Shown here piece after piece: positions 47,602-60,274 of a stretch of 64,000 nt of DNA. The stretch covers positions 8,597,418 through 8,661,417 of the forward strand of contig NC_037273.1 of assembly GCF_000002425.4 (NCBI RefSeq), in the 5' to 3' direction. Source of the DNA: Physcomitrium patens (lineage: Eukaryota > Streptophyta > Bryopsida > Funariales > Funariaceae). Made by a program: the position numbers and the translations under genes. Position 1 is the stretch's first letter. Every line of letters begins with the position of its first letter. The notes beneath the pieces were generated by a model. That model had not been told where the DNA came from and did not search any database. It saw nothing but the letters and a program-made list of their open reading frames with translations.

Positions 47602-50600
47602 CAAGAGTATATTGAGGATTTTTTTCTTCGATATTCATGTCCTTAATACATTGTCTCATTCATTAGTAGTAGTTTACTTCTTTCATTCTTCTATTAGCAT
47701 ATTTATATATTTAACGAGAGATCCGATACATTAGAATTGATTTAGATTATATTTTCCATTTCAAAAGGCACTTCTCTCAAATTAATTTTTCTACCATATT
47801 TTTATTCCAAAATCAGCACAATATTGATAGAAATATTACAACTTAATGCAATCAGGTCTTCTTTCAATTTTTTCCTTCCAACTTTATTATCAAGGTTTGC
47901 TAAATTAATTTTTTGCAACCTTACTTAAGTTGAAAATTTGACCATCTTCTTTGTTGATATTTTCATCTTTATTTATTCAAATTGATCTATTAGATCCCTT
48001 CTACTTACATATATTCTATACTCTAATTTATATATGCTAAACCTTTATAATATGATGTCTTAGTGAATTATATGCTCTAAAGGACTTCCTTTCTTTTTTA
48101 TCTCCAACTAAGGCAAAGTGGGCCCAACAAGCTATCTCATTGTCTTTAGTTTCAAAACATAGAAATAGATGGAACCTTAGTCATACTTCTTTTATTTAAT
48201 GTCCTAATCAAATGAAGTTTTAAATTCAATTACTCCTTGAAACAATAGCATGTCTTCAATTGGATTGTCCATCACTTCCAATAGGGCCCTTTGATTAATG
48301 AAGGCCACTTGTCACAAGTTGGTCCTTTGTAGCCTCTTTGTTTTGAAAATTGAATTGATAAAAGTATTCTTTTACAAAATAAAGTTGATGCATCTTATTT
48401 TAATGAGATAAATCATTAAAAAAACTAAAAACTAATACAAATATGTGAACAAAAAAAATATTTGATAGATTCTTTAAAAAATAATAATAATTAAACTTAG
48501 ATCTAAAGATTGAAATTAAAAATATTTTAGTTTAAATAATTATTTTTAATTTTTTCTAATATCATTATTAAAAAGAATCTATAGTAAAGAAATTTATATA
48601 ATATTATTAAATAAAATAATAAGAAGATAAACAAATAAAGAAATAGACCAAAATTAATATTAAAAATTATTATATTATTAATTAGTACCAATATAGAAGT
48701 AAAAAAATAAAATAAAATAAAATAAATTATATATATTATATAAATATATGTATATAAATAGATATTTAAATAAATATAAATATAAATAATATAAAATTTT
48801 AAAATTAATATTAATATAAAATTTAAATTTAAATTTAGATAATTATAAATATAAATATTGTATAAATAGATATTTAGATAATCAAAAAAAATGTTGTACT
48901 TAGTTTGTAATAAATAAGATATAAAGGTCTAATTTTTTGTTTAAACTTTATTTTATTGTAGTTTTATAGCTTTAAGTTATATATTAGAGATAAAAATATA
49001 ATATTAGGAATATAGATTGTAATATAATTTTTAAAAATAATTATCTCATATATACCAATATATAGGAAATAAAACAAAAAAAATCATATACATACATTTC
49101 TAAAAATAATAATGAATCAAAACAACTAGTACTTAGCATAAAGAGATTTAAGAGTATTAAATTTTCATTAGACTATAAGAAAAATATTGACAAAGCTATA
49201 GATAGTTGTGGTCTTATTTCTTTATATTAGCTACTAAGAAATTAATGCAAAGATTTTCTAAAGACCATAATGCTATTTATTTATGTATTTAAGTTGCAAG
49301 ACACCTATAATAACTTAATAAATTTAATCAAAGTTTTTGAATGTTTTATAAAGGAAATATTTCTAATCTAACCTATTTCATTTTTTTCTATGTAATTAGG
49401 TAGTATAAGTGTTTGCAACAAATAATTTAAGAATTTAAAAAATAGCCATGATTTTATGTAGTAGTAAAATTCACATGCATGTTGTAGACACAAGTATGTT
49501 TTTAGTAATAAAAAAAAACTCATGCTATTATCAAGTAGATATTGCATGTGTTTCATGGAATCATTCTTGCCCGTCTTTTCCTTTGTGATTTGTGCTCATA
49601 TACACTGAGCCCAAGGACCACTCAATAAATGTTCATACACACTTGTGTCCATTACAGCATGTGCCATTGACAGTGAAAATTCTTGACAAAAGTCAGTTTC
49701 TATGAGGTTACACAATCTATGCTGATTGTCTGAGCAATCAACGTCCATGGTGATAGCATGCCTTTGTTTTTCAATGTTTTTTACTTCCCTTCGAATTAGT
49801 TCTCATTCACATGAAGAGAAAGCACATTACCATGCTTCATGAAAATCACTGTGAATATGTTTCTATCACTAAGGTAATATATGAGATCTACCATGTGGTC
49901 TGTTAAGAGGGACACAGCATTACTAGATACCTCATGAACCCACGTGAGATCCATGCCAATGCTGAACAATTGTTTTTCAAAAGAAGAGGTTTAATACGTA
50001 TCTGAGGGAGAGTCTAGCTATTGACACTTGTATTTTGTCATTAACTGGAAAAAGTGTTTCTTTTTAAAAGGCCACATGAATTAGTGAAAAGTTTGTCAAG
50101 CGTGGGAAGGCTCACCTATCGACAGCAAGCTTATTTACTAGACCTAATCACAGAGCCACAGGAAAAAACCAGCACCGACATTCGGCCAAGATAATTAGTC
50201 AATGACAAGGTTTGTTCTGAAAATATCTTTGCTTTCGGCGTTTAGATCTTACAAACACTCCAAAGTACCACAAGTCGACTCGTGAAATTGCAAGGATCCA
50301 TGACCTTTAAGACTCGACGGATGAAATTGCATCTGTTGAAATATCCGTTAAAAGTAGTCACAAGAAGAACGAGATGATCCGCAACAAAATTAAATGTTCC
50401 ATGGAATACAGTAAGCACCAATGATACAGGATGAATCAGCCCAAGCAGAGACGAGGATGGATCTGAGAACATCTCGACTCTTTTAAACAAGGACGGATAT
50501 AGGAAAGAATGTTTTATGACATTTCTGTTACAGCGCTCACCACGAAAATGGGTGATTTATCTTGAAACACCTCTCAATTTTCAAATACACTGCCTACATT

Positions 50601-50738
50601 CTCCAAGGACTGCAATGGGCAATCAAGTGTCAAAAATTCTGCTATAGCTTCAATTCGCATATGAGGACTTTCAACCAGATTTGCACATTCTGTACTCGCC
50701 ACATCCATTTAGAATTCCAGCCCGTAACTCTGTCCCTG
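47602..50738. other. AT-rich intergenic DNA and 3' flank of the E2F gene
   Basis: From about 48.4 to 49.1 kb the sequence is almost purely A and T, with many short TAAATA-like runs. From about 49.56 kb composition returns to normal. The last few hundred bases probably include the 3' untranslated region of the minus-strand E2F gene. No frame is supported. Confidence 0.6.
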
Positions 50739-53700
50739 TTATGAAGGGCTCTGTGGTGTGCCAGGGCGGACTGGAGGAGGAGTTTGAAAACTTGAAGGAT
50801 TAGCAACCGATGCAGCTTGTAGATACCACGACTTCCACGCCTCCACGTATTGTGCAAACATGTGACCTAGAGCTGCAACTCAAATAATATGAGAAGTCAA
50901 AGATACAATAGTCATAGGGTGAGACGATAAACAGCACATTAGGTTTGCAGGTAAGATCAAGTGATCATGACGCTGCCAAAGTGACCCGAGCACGGGAATC
51001 TACATTGATTTGAAAGTGATCAAGGAGGATAAAAGGGCTCACTCTCATTATGGTACTGCAGGACGGCGGCGGCTGCAACTCCATTGTCTGTCCTGTGAAC
51101 TGAACAATCCTGCGCCCGGGTTGAATCCAATCCAAGAGATTGCTCTGGAGCTAGCCCTGGAGGTGCAAGACTGAATCCAGCAGCAGCTAGCTGAGGATGC
51201 ATTGGAAAAGGGGGAGAGGGGAGGAAAGGGTTAAATAAAGAACCAGGAGGCCTGAATGGGTAGAGATTATCATACGATACCCGGGATAGACAAGTGCGAC
51301 AGTTTCTCACACCCCCCCCAGCCATCACTGCCGGAGAACCCATTCCTGGGGCCTGGCTAATGACTGGGGTGCATCCGCCTTGACTGCAAGTAAGTGTGCT
51401 GTTGCTAGAAGGGCAAGCTGCATTCGAGGACCCAGCGTGATCACAACACTGCGCGGACCACGGAGTGATGGTGGGAGTTGCATGAATTTGAACGCCGTCA
51501 TTCCATTCCCTCCAACCTACTGGATCAGGAACAGCAACTTAGTAACAACTAGAACCGATCCGAGGCATAGCTAGCAGAATAGTGCATAAACTCTAGAGCA
51601 ATATTAAGAGCAAAAGACCAATAGACACATCAACAGACCCTCAACTAAGTGCAACTAAACACAAAGAAAGCCTTGGGCATGTTTACCAGTTGTTCTTATT
51701 GGACTTGAAAATGCGGTGGTTGCTGGTGCAGTTGGAGAGTCGGCCGCATTATGTGGCGAAGGTGCTACGCTCAAAATTTTGAGGTCAGATACAGAAGAAT
51801 CAGCCTGAGATGCGCGTGGATGTAGTGGCACAGGTTTATTGATAATATCTCTGGAATAAGGAGTCATCACATTTGGATCTCTAGGCTGCAGTGGCTTCAG
51901 GGCTGTTCTCTTAGCCGAATTCGGTTCCACTCTGGGAGCATCCGTACCACCCCGTTTGAGACCTCGTTTGGTCCTATCAAACGAGAAAGAGCTGCACGCA
52001 GGAATAGTGTTCACAGTTGGGCTCTGGACGTAGTTCCCTGATATCCTCATACGAGTAGCTGGACCAACAAGGTCATCCTTTGTGCCGAGCCACCTAAAGG
52101 CAGGTTTGCGGTTCTCCGCCATGTGTGTCTGCACAGTTTCAAAAATTAATTTTAGTTCAACTGCTTGCGTTGGAGCATTGTACAGCACGATAACACGTCA
52201 ATCATGTAGGCAATGAAATACTTACCTTCTCAATGAGTTGCAACGATGAAAGGATGTTTGCAATATCATACAATCGCCTCACCTTAGCTGCCATTGAAGA
52301 AACCACAATGTTAATATAAGTAAGCTCGTGAACGTAGTTCAATCAAACGACCTATTAGTAAGGCACTGCTATCTTGTTTATGTCACTATAACAGATTTGT
52401 ATACATACTCTTAAGTTTGGAAGCATCTTTGCAATCGCCAAGCAGCAGCCGAGCTGCGTCTTCAAGAGAGACGACTTGCGACTGGGAGACTAGGAAAAGC
52501 TGAACAAACTTCTGGCTTAGGAGCCCCAGTGACTTCTCCCGCCGACAATCTAGAAACACACAACTCATGTGAATATTATTAACAAAGGGACTAGCAATAT
52601 GGTCGTAAGTTATCCACAGGAATCACATTGACGTCGACCAATCGAGACTTTTGAATAAGGTAGAAACTGCTACTTAAAAGAAACGATGGCGTTACCTGCT
52701 TTCGCTTTAGGAGCTGAACTTTGCTGAGACTGGACAGAGGCACATGCTTCTGACTCTTGTGAAGGCAAGGTTTTCCGTTCCTCGTCCTCATCATCTGAAG
52801 ACGCACAGTTCTGCAAAGTAAAGAATCAGATGAACAAAGACTTCCTTGTTTTGCACGTGTTAACATTAACCGAAGCAGTTGTTCTCAACTAGACCAGAAT
52901 TTTACTACACCAGATAGTCGCCCATTGAAGAATATGACACAACAAAAGTCACGATCTACAAAGACATCCAGCAATATATTTCTAACACTGCAATCGGGTG
53001 AAACTCGGACAGAACGTACACTCGCCACAATCGTTGGTCTACTTTCATCAGCAGAGGTATTGGCAAACTCTCCCAATCCATAAACGCGTAAAGCCGCTTC
53101 CTGTACAAGACAAAGCAGACACAAATAAATAAATAAATGATATCACACCAGGGCCTCAAATAAGGTTTACAATTCAAATAAGGTTTAAACGCTCAACATC
53201 GCATAAGAGCAAGTTGCTTCTTCAATCAGCGCACTTGAAATGAAATCGAGTCTTCAAAACGGCATGTAGACGTGAATGAGATTATAATACCTTCATGGTT
53301 TGAAGAGCTTGAGGCAACCTCGTAGACCCATGCCATGTGTACCGGTTCTTAGCTTTTCGAATGAGAACCTGCACAAATATGATGAATTTGTGATTTTCAC
53401 AAGAAATGCTCTCAGGTCTTCCCACAACACACATTAAACATATGATAACGCAGTACCACAGTTACACTGAAATAAAACAACAAAGTAACAGATCACACAT
53501 CAAATGTAGATCTACATCTCTTACAGGACAGTGCATGAATGGTTTTACTGATATAGGAAGAGCAACATACCTCTATGCTTTCAAGGACATTCACAATGTC
53601 ATAAATACGCCTCCTTTCAACACCTAGACGGCTTGCAGCCTCATCGAGACTAATACATTCTCCTTCTTCAGTCCCGTATAAGTTCAAGAAGCTACAACGA

Positions 53701-54800
53701 CGAATCATGATCAAGTTAGCATCACTTTGACAACCATAGCGACCTCGGCCTAAGCTCAAATGTCACATATAGAGCAATGACCTCACAACAATGTAGGTGA
53801 AGAAGCGTTCTACGAAATCTAAAAAATGAAGCACATTGACATTTGAGTTCGTGTCAAAAATTGCTGGGCTACTCGCATCGAACAAAATCGTCTTGAGTGG
53901 TATTTAAATGAGAAGGGGTTCATGGCATTTCACTGTAGCCTTGATAGTACAGGCTATGATAAAAAAAAAATGGAAAATGAAAATGAAAATAAAAAAACAG
54001 TATAACATTACTTATACTGAAGAATGAGAGTCAAACGCCACGTGCACGTTTAACAGTGCTTGAAATGGCGCTAACTCAGGCGTTCCAGGATATATCATTT
54101 TTGTCTCACGAAGAGACAATCTAATTTAATAAGATACGTAACACCAGTACTATCGATGCTTGTAAGTCTAATGCCAAGATTCTAGAACAAATCACAGAAG
54201 CAATGCAGCTACTTGCTATCCAATGTAGCCAATGTTCATAACGTAACTGGATCTATCCCTCATCAGAAACACCAAATAAGTTGACACAGAATTATCTAAA
54301 AACCCTTCATGTGGCGTAGACTACATGTGCATGCACATACTACTACGATCTCAGACCAAGTAGACACAAGTAGTGCTGCCAACGATTATGAATGTAGTGC
54401 ACGTGCATCAGCTCGGGTGAGGAAATCACTTTTCACAAAGAAGTCCCAAGGATTTATCCTTCCGGTTGTAAGATGAATGGGCTCGTGTATCGGCATCCGA
54501 TTGATGGTGATTCACAGTGCCAATGGATGGCGATGCGCTCCGAGTGGACTCATTCAATACTTCATATTTGATTAAAGATGAACTGTTCGTAGACCTCTTG
54601 ATGCTACCCCCAGGTCTGTGCACTCGATTTTCCTTCTCACTGTCGGTAATGCTTGGTTCCGAATTGAGAGACACCCTTCCTCTAGCAGTATTCACGTCGC
54701 TTCGTGTGTTTGGTGTAAGCGGGGGCATTCTATCTCTATTTGCAAAAGTCCGGCTCTGTATCGGACTCTGCCGAGGCTGCTTTGTGAGTGGCGAATTCAT
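50739..54800 (-). CDS. DEL: Atypical E2F repressor (E2F7/8, plant DEL type), ten exons
   Basis: Exons in transcript order: 54800-54430, 53691-53571, 53368-53291, 53100-53020, 52810-52696, 52549-52409, 52287-52226, 52128-51687, 51519-51043, 50872-50739. Phases agree at every junction; the sum is 2,022 nt, 673 residues. Two winged-helix DNA-binding domains are present. The first has [33 protein letters not shown] and ends YTWHG. The second has [35 protein letters not shown] and ends AFRWLG. Both keep the RRxYD recognition helix. No DP-dimerisation or Rb-binding region is seen, as expected for E2Fs that bind DNA without a DP partner and repress cell-cycle or endocycle genes. The last exon has a conserved-looking [14 protein letters not shown] end. 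The C-terminal region (about residues 330-630) is long and low in complexity, so the protein is longer than Arabidopsis DEL1-3. Confidence 0.93.
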
Positions 54801-56699
54801 CGAGGCTGATACTCACTAACCCACTGCCAATTTGAAAGAGCTATACATTCCAATCCCTGTACATTTTCCCTCCTCCTGAGGACCGGTTCAATACGTCTCA
54901 TGAACCTACCCCAACTCCTCATAAATTTGGGCTTTGAAGCTCATGATAAGTCCTGGTAATGAGGGCATGAGTGATTCTGTACACTAACACGTATCCTAAC
55001 CGTTGTAAATTTCTCCAAGTTCCACCACTCTCGCACACTCTACCTCCAGCCACAACATTTCCAGCGCTCAAACCGCTCCCGTCCCCCCCTTCAGCCCTCA
55101 CTGAATTCACATACACTTGTTGAAAATTCTATGCACGCCATACGAATCAACCGCCCACGATCATAAATAGCTCGACACACCCCCAAGTCAATTGTACACA
55201 ATTCCCGTACCGCTCACTCCTTCCAAACAAAACCCACCCAACGCCTGGTCTCATTCTTCCCACACCTCTCGCGACTTAATCATTCCCTCCCACCAACCTT
55301 CCTCACCCGAATTCTCTCAATGCTCGTGAGGTGGGAAAAAATCAAAAAAAACAAAACAAAACAAAACAAAATGTACACACACACACTCAGGCACTCCCAA
55401 TACAGCCTTAATATTCTCTACTGGTCACGAATTCTTCTCCACCCCGGTGGCTCACAGAGAACTCATACGACTTCTAACGACTCCTGAAACGAACTCCAAC
55501 ACAATAACACTCCACTTTCAACTCAGAATTCGGAAGGGCGTGAAGTACACTGCAGAGGAGGGGAGCAGCAGAGTAGGGTATTTGCGGACACTCCTTCCAA
55601 GAGAATACAAGGGAAAGGTTTGAGTTTAGACTTGGGACGGTATGGCGGGAGTTGGTGGCGATGGCGGCAAGTGTACACCAGAGTTCGTGATCTCCCCGCG
55701 AAGCCAAATGACGGACAATGAACGAACAAAACGGAAGGGAAGAAAATTGTGTACATTAGTTGTCGAGCTCGATGAAGAAGAAGAAGGCCATCACAAAAGC
55801 CCCTCCCTTCATGAATGTGGACATCGTGTATGGCGCTCAAATTCTGGTTCCGAATTTCAAACTTCCATTGACGACGTCGACGACGACGACGACCCCCTCC
55901 CCGCGCAGCAGCAGCCAGGTTCTGTTCTTCCCATCACACAATTCATCCGTACGTACTCCACTTTCATTCGTCAGGAGTGTGGAGTTCTGTCTGACATGGC
56001 AGCATCGCACGGGTGGAATCGGCGAAGACGGGCTGGGCCGGGCTCAGACAGGTGGGATGGGGGGGTCACATGGGGCGAGCCGGGCCGGCCAGACAAAGCT
56101 CAATCAATGGTCCCGTATCTCCCTCCCTCTTTAACACCACCGTGGATTCGGTTCCCCTTTCTTATTTTATTACGAAGGTTCAGTTTTCTGTTTTTGGCCC
56201 GGTATTGAAATTTTGGAGGGAAACCTATTGAATTGAATTTTCAACATGAGGAAATATTTAGTCACTATCAAGTTGGCTTTGAAAGGGCGCTAATTCGCGG
56301 CAACCTACAATTTCATCTCTCTTGGCGGAAGGTAACATGGACAAATGGGGTTGGGTTCACACACACACCCCACCCTTCCGAATATTTGACAGTGGAAGTG
56401 ATGGATGAGGATGTGGATGATTATGAACGGAAGTCTCTGTTCGTCTGTCTCAGTGTCTCTGCTGCACCCGTGCTCGCTTGCTCTCATTTACTACCCCGAA
56501 ACTAACTCTGGTTGGTACCTTCCCCTAACAAATGTGATTCTTCACTGTGTAAAATCGTGTGAGGGTTTTATTATTACTTTCATCTGGGTGCCAGCTCACG
56601 TTGTTTGTCTCTTTTTACACACGGGGGGCTCTGCTTTCAAGATGGGTCACCCACGTTTTAATGGGGACAATAGAATGGTTGCAATAGAATTGTGAAAAG

Positions 56700-56700
<1 letters not shown>
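54801..56700. promoter_or_regulatory. Upstream region of the E2F gene
   Basis: Mixed to GC-rich sequence with a (CAAAA)n tract at 55344-55371 and a CGACGACGAC stretch near 55875-55893. A TCCCGCCA-like E2F-type site lies on the minus strand near 55643-55650, compatible with self-regulation but weak. Open frames on both strands (for example 55642-56208, plus) show no domain and probably reflect low stop density in this GC-rich DNA. Confidence 0.45.
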
Positions 56701-56732
<32 letters not shown>

Positions 56733-58640
56733 AGATTAGTGTGTTTACATTATTTTTAAACAGCTGTAGATTGAATAGATATAAAATAAGGCAATCAAAA
56801 TTTTTAAATTAAAAATGCTCAAATTGTTGTTTTAAAATTAAAATGATCTGCTGGGGAGCGTATTTATTTATTTATTTAAGTCGGAATCTAAAACATTTCA
56901 AAAAGTTGAAGATACAATCAAAATCAATGAATTAATAAAGAAATTAAATACAATGTAATATTCTATGTAAAATCTGAAGTTATGCAATCCTTCTCTCTAT
57001 GCGTGTGTCTATGAATAATAATAATTTTAATAATCTGATTAAGTTTCTCTGCATGATTTTGGAATTTTTGTTTTGGAAGTAACTAAGATTAAAGCATCAG
57101 TGTGGAAAACCACAATTGATGTGACTGACAATTTACTTAATTTAAAATCTAAACTATTTGCACTATTTTTGCAAAATATTATTAAAATAAACAAATCAAA
57201 TTCTATCGTGCATTGGTGTTGATTTGAGGTAGTATGTATCAAGTCGACTTCACAGTGCAAATTTTGCGGGTTTATGAATTATTTACAGCTCTCACAGCAA
57301 AAATCTTAAGATCAATTTCAAAACCAACGTTGATCAAACAAAAACACACACAATTTAGAGTAGCATTATTAAAATAATACATTATATTATGTTAATTACA
57401 AATATATTGCAAAATGTCAATCTCATAAAATATATTTCTAGAATGCCATATGTAAAAAAAAACAGGAAATAAACAAATCAAGAGAAAATTATGTATCTAT
57501 AATATAATAGAAATGTTGTCTAGAAATAAAATTAAAAATTATGTCAAAACTGCTAAATTTTTTTAAAAAAAGTTCTTTAACAGAGTAAAAAAGTACCTTG
57601 CCCTTTCATGTATAGCACTCAAAGCAAGCCACATTGGATTAAGTACGTAGCTTGTACCATGGTAAAAGTCTTTCTTCATCCATGTGTAGATATTTGGCAA
57701 TTATATATATATATATATTTTCTAATATACCTGCCCCTTGCCCCTGCCTGCCCACCCAAGAACTTTGAAACTTAGACCAAAGGGACTAGGACAAAGTGCA
57801 AGTACCAAGGAGGGGTCAAAATATAAACAAAACTCATAAAAGATAGCCATATCAAAGACACAAGTGAAACTTGAAACCTGTCAAAGGTGGATTAATCCTT
57901 CAACCACCAACACACAGCCTTCTAAACTGATGACGTTTCATTTGAAATTGACAAATTTTATATCAATCTGGATTTTGCACAGCCCTGCAACTGCCTGTTG
58001 CCCATGGACAGTGGTCGCACAACAGGCTGTGCAGAACGGACTTTCGTACTTTAGATGAATAGATTCGTGCAAGGATGAAGCACAGTACTAATTAAGTATC
58101 TATTTCTTGATAGGGCCTAAAGCAAAAATTGTATTATTCTAACTCACTCTTTCATAATGTAAAAAAGGGGATATAGTTCTTTCACAATGTAAAAATTTGT
58201 GTTGCCCTTTCTCATTGTATGTTGCCCTTATTTTGTGTCAAAATATTTTTCAGTGTTGCCCTTTCATAGTGTAAAATCAGATGTTGCTCTTATCACACGT
58301 GTTGCCTTATTTTGTGACAATTTGTTTTTGTGCCCTATGACACGAGTTTCTGCTAGTATGTTTGTAATATGATAGAATTATGTCCATTTGGTAAAATAAC
58401 TAAAAATATTATACCAAAATCACTAAAAACATATGTTCTTTCACTATGTAAAAAACATATATTACCATTTTACAATGCTCTCCCCTAAAATACAATCAAG
58501 ATTCTTTAATGCAAAATATTGTACACAACGAAGTGATTTGGTAATGAGAAGGTGGCCAAGATTCTCCCAAAACAAGTGTAGCAAAACAAAGTTCATTCCC
58601 TTGCGAATTCAATGGGTCAATATAATACTATATATGTATG

Positions 58641-58672
<32 letters not shown>

Positions 58673-59270
58673 ATCTCATCTTCTTGATTTTTATGATTTT
58701 GCATTGCCATGATGTAGATAATAAAATAGGTTAGAAAGAAAATGTGAATGTTAATGTGATGGTTTGGCTGAACAATTACAATGATTTTGACCATATTCCA
58801 ATAGGATGTGGATTTGAATCCAATGACAGTCGCTGGGACCATTAAATTACTGAATTGATGCATTGCTGTATATTAAATAATATTTTGCTTCTCCTTTGTT
58901 ACTTTCCAGAGTCCCAAGGCATTAACTATTACTCTAAATGATAACAAGCAATGTATAGATTTAAGTGCTTTACTTTGAATAATAGAAAATTCAATTTAAA
59001 TTTATATTATCAAGACTAAACATGTTTGAATTTAAAATCAGAAAGATATTAATTATTTAGAATTTGATAGATATCAAAAATGAAACATTGAGTTTTTATT
59101 TAAAAAATTACTATGATTATTATTGTTCTTCAATGCATGAGGATCACCAAACACATTTCTATCTTGATCAAAGTAATGGCATATTGTGGTCACAAAGTCA
59201 AATTCATGAACGAAATTTCTCATTGAAAAAACAACCAAACAAACAAATAAATAAGTAAAACCTATTATTG
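56701..59270. other. AT-rich intergenic DNA with TA microsatellites
   Basis: Pure TA tracts lie at about 56705-56731, 57703-57718 and 58629-58672. A loose repeat of TTTCA(C/T)AATGTAAAA and GTTGCCCTT occupies 58140-58340. I see no gene. Confidence 0.6.
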
Positions 59271-59370
59271 TAAATGAATAATTTTGAATCGACAAACATT
59301 ACCCACAAAGAGAAGGATCTTCGTTCTCCTCAGATGCACGTGCAAAATGGAATCCAAGCCACACCCAGAT

Positions 59371-59497
59371 GTGAAAAGTCTCATAAAGGAACGGCCATGT
59401 GTGAAAAGAAACTCACGCTGTTCCGACGTGTGAAAAGGGAAACGAGGAATAGCCAAGTGTGAAAAGGAGTAAGAGCTGCTCTCAGGTGTGAAAAGGG
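59371..59497 (+). repeat. Five GTGAAAAG motifs at 29-30-bp spacing
   Basis: The octamer starts at 59371, 59401, 59430, 59459 and 59488, giving steps of 30, 29, 29 and 29. The spacers are unlike each other. The last copies are preceded by GT and followed by G. The array lies about 0.8 kb upstream of the trihelix-BED-hAT coding start. Confidence 0.85.
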
Positions 59498-60274
59498 AAC
59501 TGAAGAGAAAAAGGCGGGCGAGCGATGGCTTCGCTTGGCTGCGGTTGCAGTTGTCGCGGTTGGAGCTGCTGTGGGTATTGCTGGTGATGGAGCGGCCGGT
59601 CCTCGGTTGCGGTTGAGGTCTCTCAGCTGTCCTCATCGATCCCCTCCTATTTCTCTCTACAATTCCGTAGCATCATCCCGCAACACCAACTCAACCCGAC
59701 TCTGCCAGGATTGCTGATACCCGGGGAAGCAATTGACCAACTCCTCACTTTTTTCTGTATATCCATTGTCTCCCCTGAGGGGCGTTTGTCAACGTCGATC
59801 ATTCCCACCCAGGTATCATTCCTACGTTTTATCTGCGCTGTAGGAACAATTTTCTAACTCTGGGGCATCATCGCAAGCTCAGAGCCAATTTCCCAATTCT
59901 TCTCGCATTTGTTGATGGAGTCAGGGTTTATTAATCTTCGTGAGAATCGCTGCATTCACACGCTGTATTGGGGGGGGGGATGTGTTTGTTATTTTTATTT
60001 TTGATTTTTTATTTTGTTCTCCGTGTTCCTGTTCTTACTGTATTGATATTGTTTTCTTCCTCTGGAGTTTCTGAAATGGTGGTGAACTAAGATCGTGATC
60101 AAAGGTCGGATCGATTTTTCGGAGGGAGAGAGGGAAGGGAGGATTGAGGGTTGAGAGTTGAAAAGTTTGAGTGTAGTTGGGTTGGTGAGGTTTAGGGTTT
60201 AGTGTTTGAGAAGATGGCGGGTATGGGGAGCATGGGTTCTCGTTTGTTGGGGAGAGGAGGAAAGAGTGGCGAGG

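Noticed and set aside
51020..51042. Stop at 51020 as the true end of the E2F protein
   Set aside because: A GTGAGC donor at 51042 joins in phase to an exon coding a DEL-like terminal motif, which is a better model.
55642..56208. 188-codon plus-strand frame upstream of the E2F gene
   Set aside because: No domain, low-complexity acidic run, GC-rich context with few stops, and a second overlapping frame of similar length; likely chance.
59371..59497. CRISPR-like array (short repeats at regular spacing)
   Set aside because: The conserved part is only 8 nt, and the surrounding genes are intron-containing plant genes.
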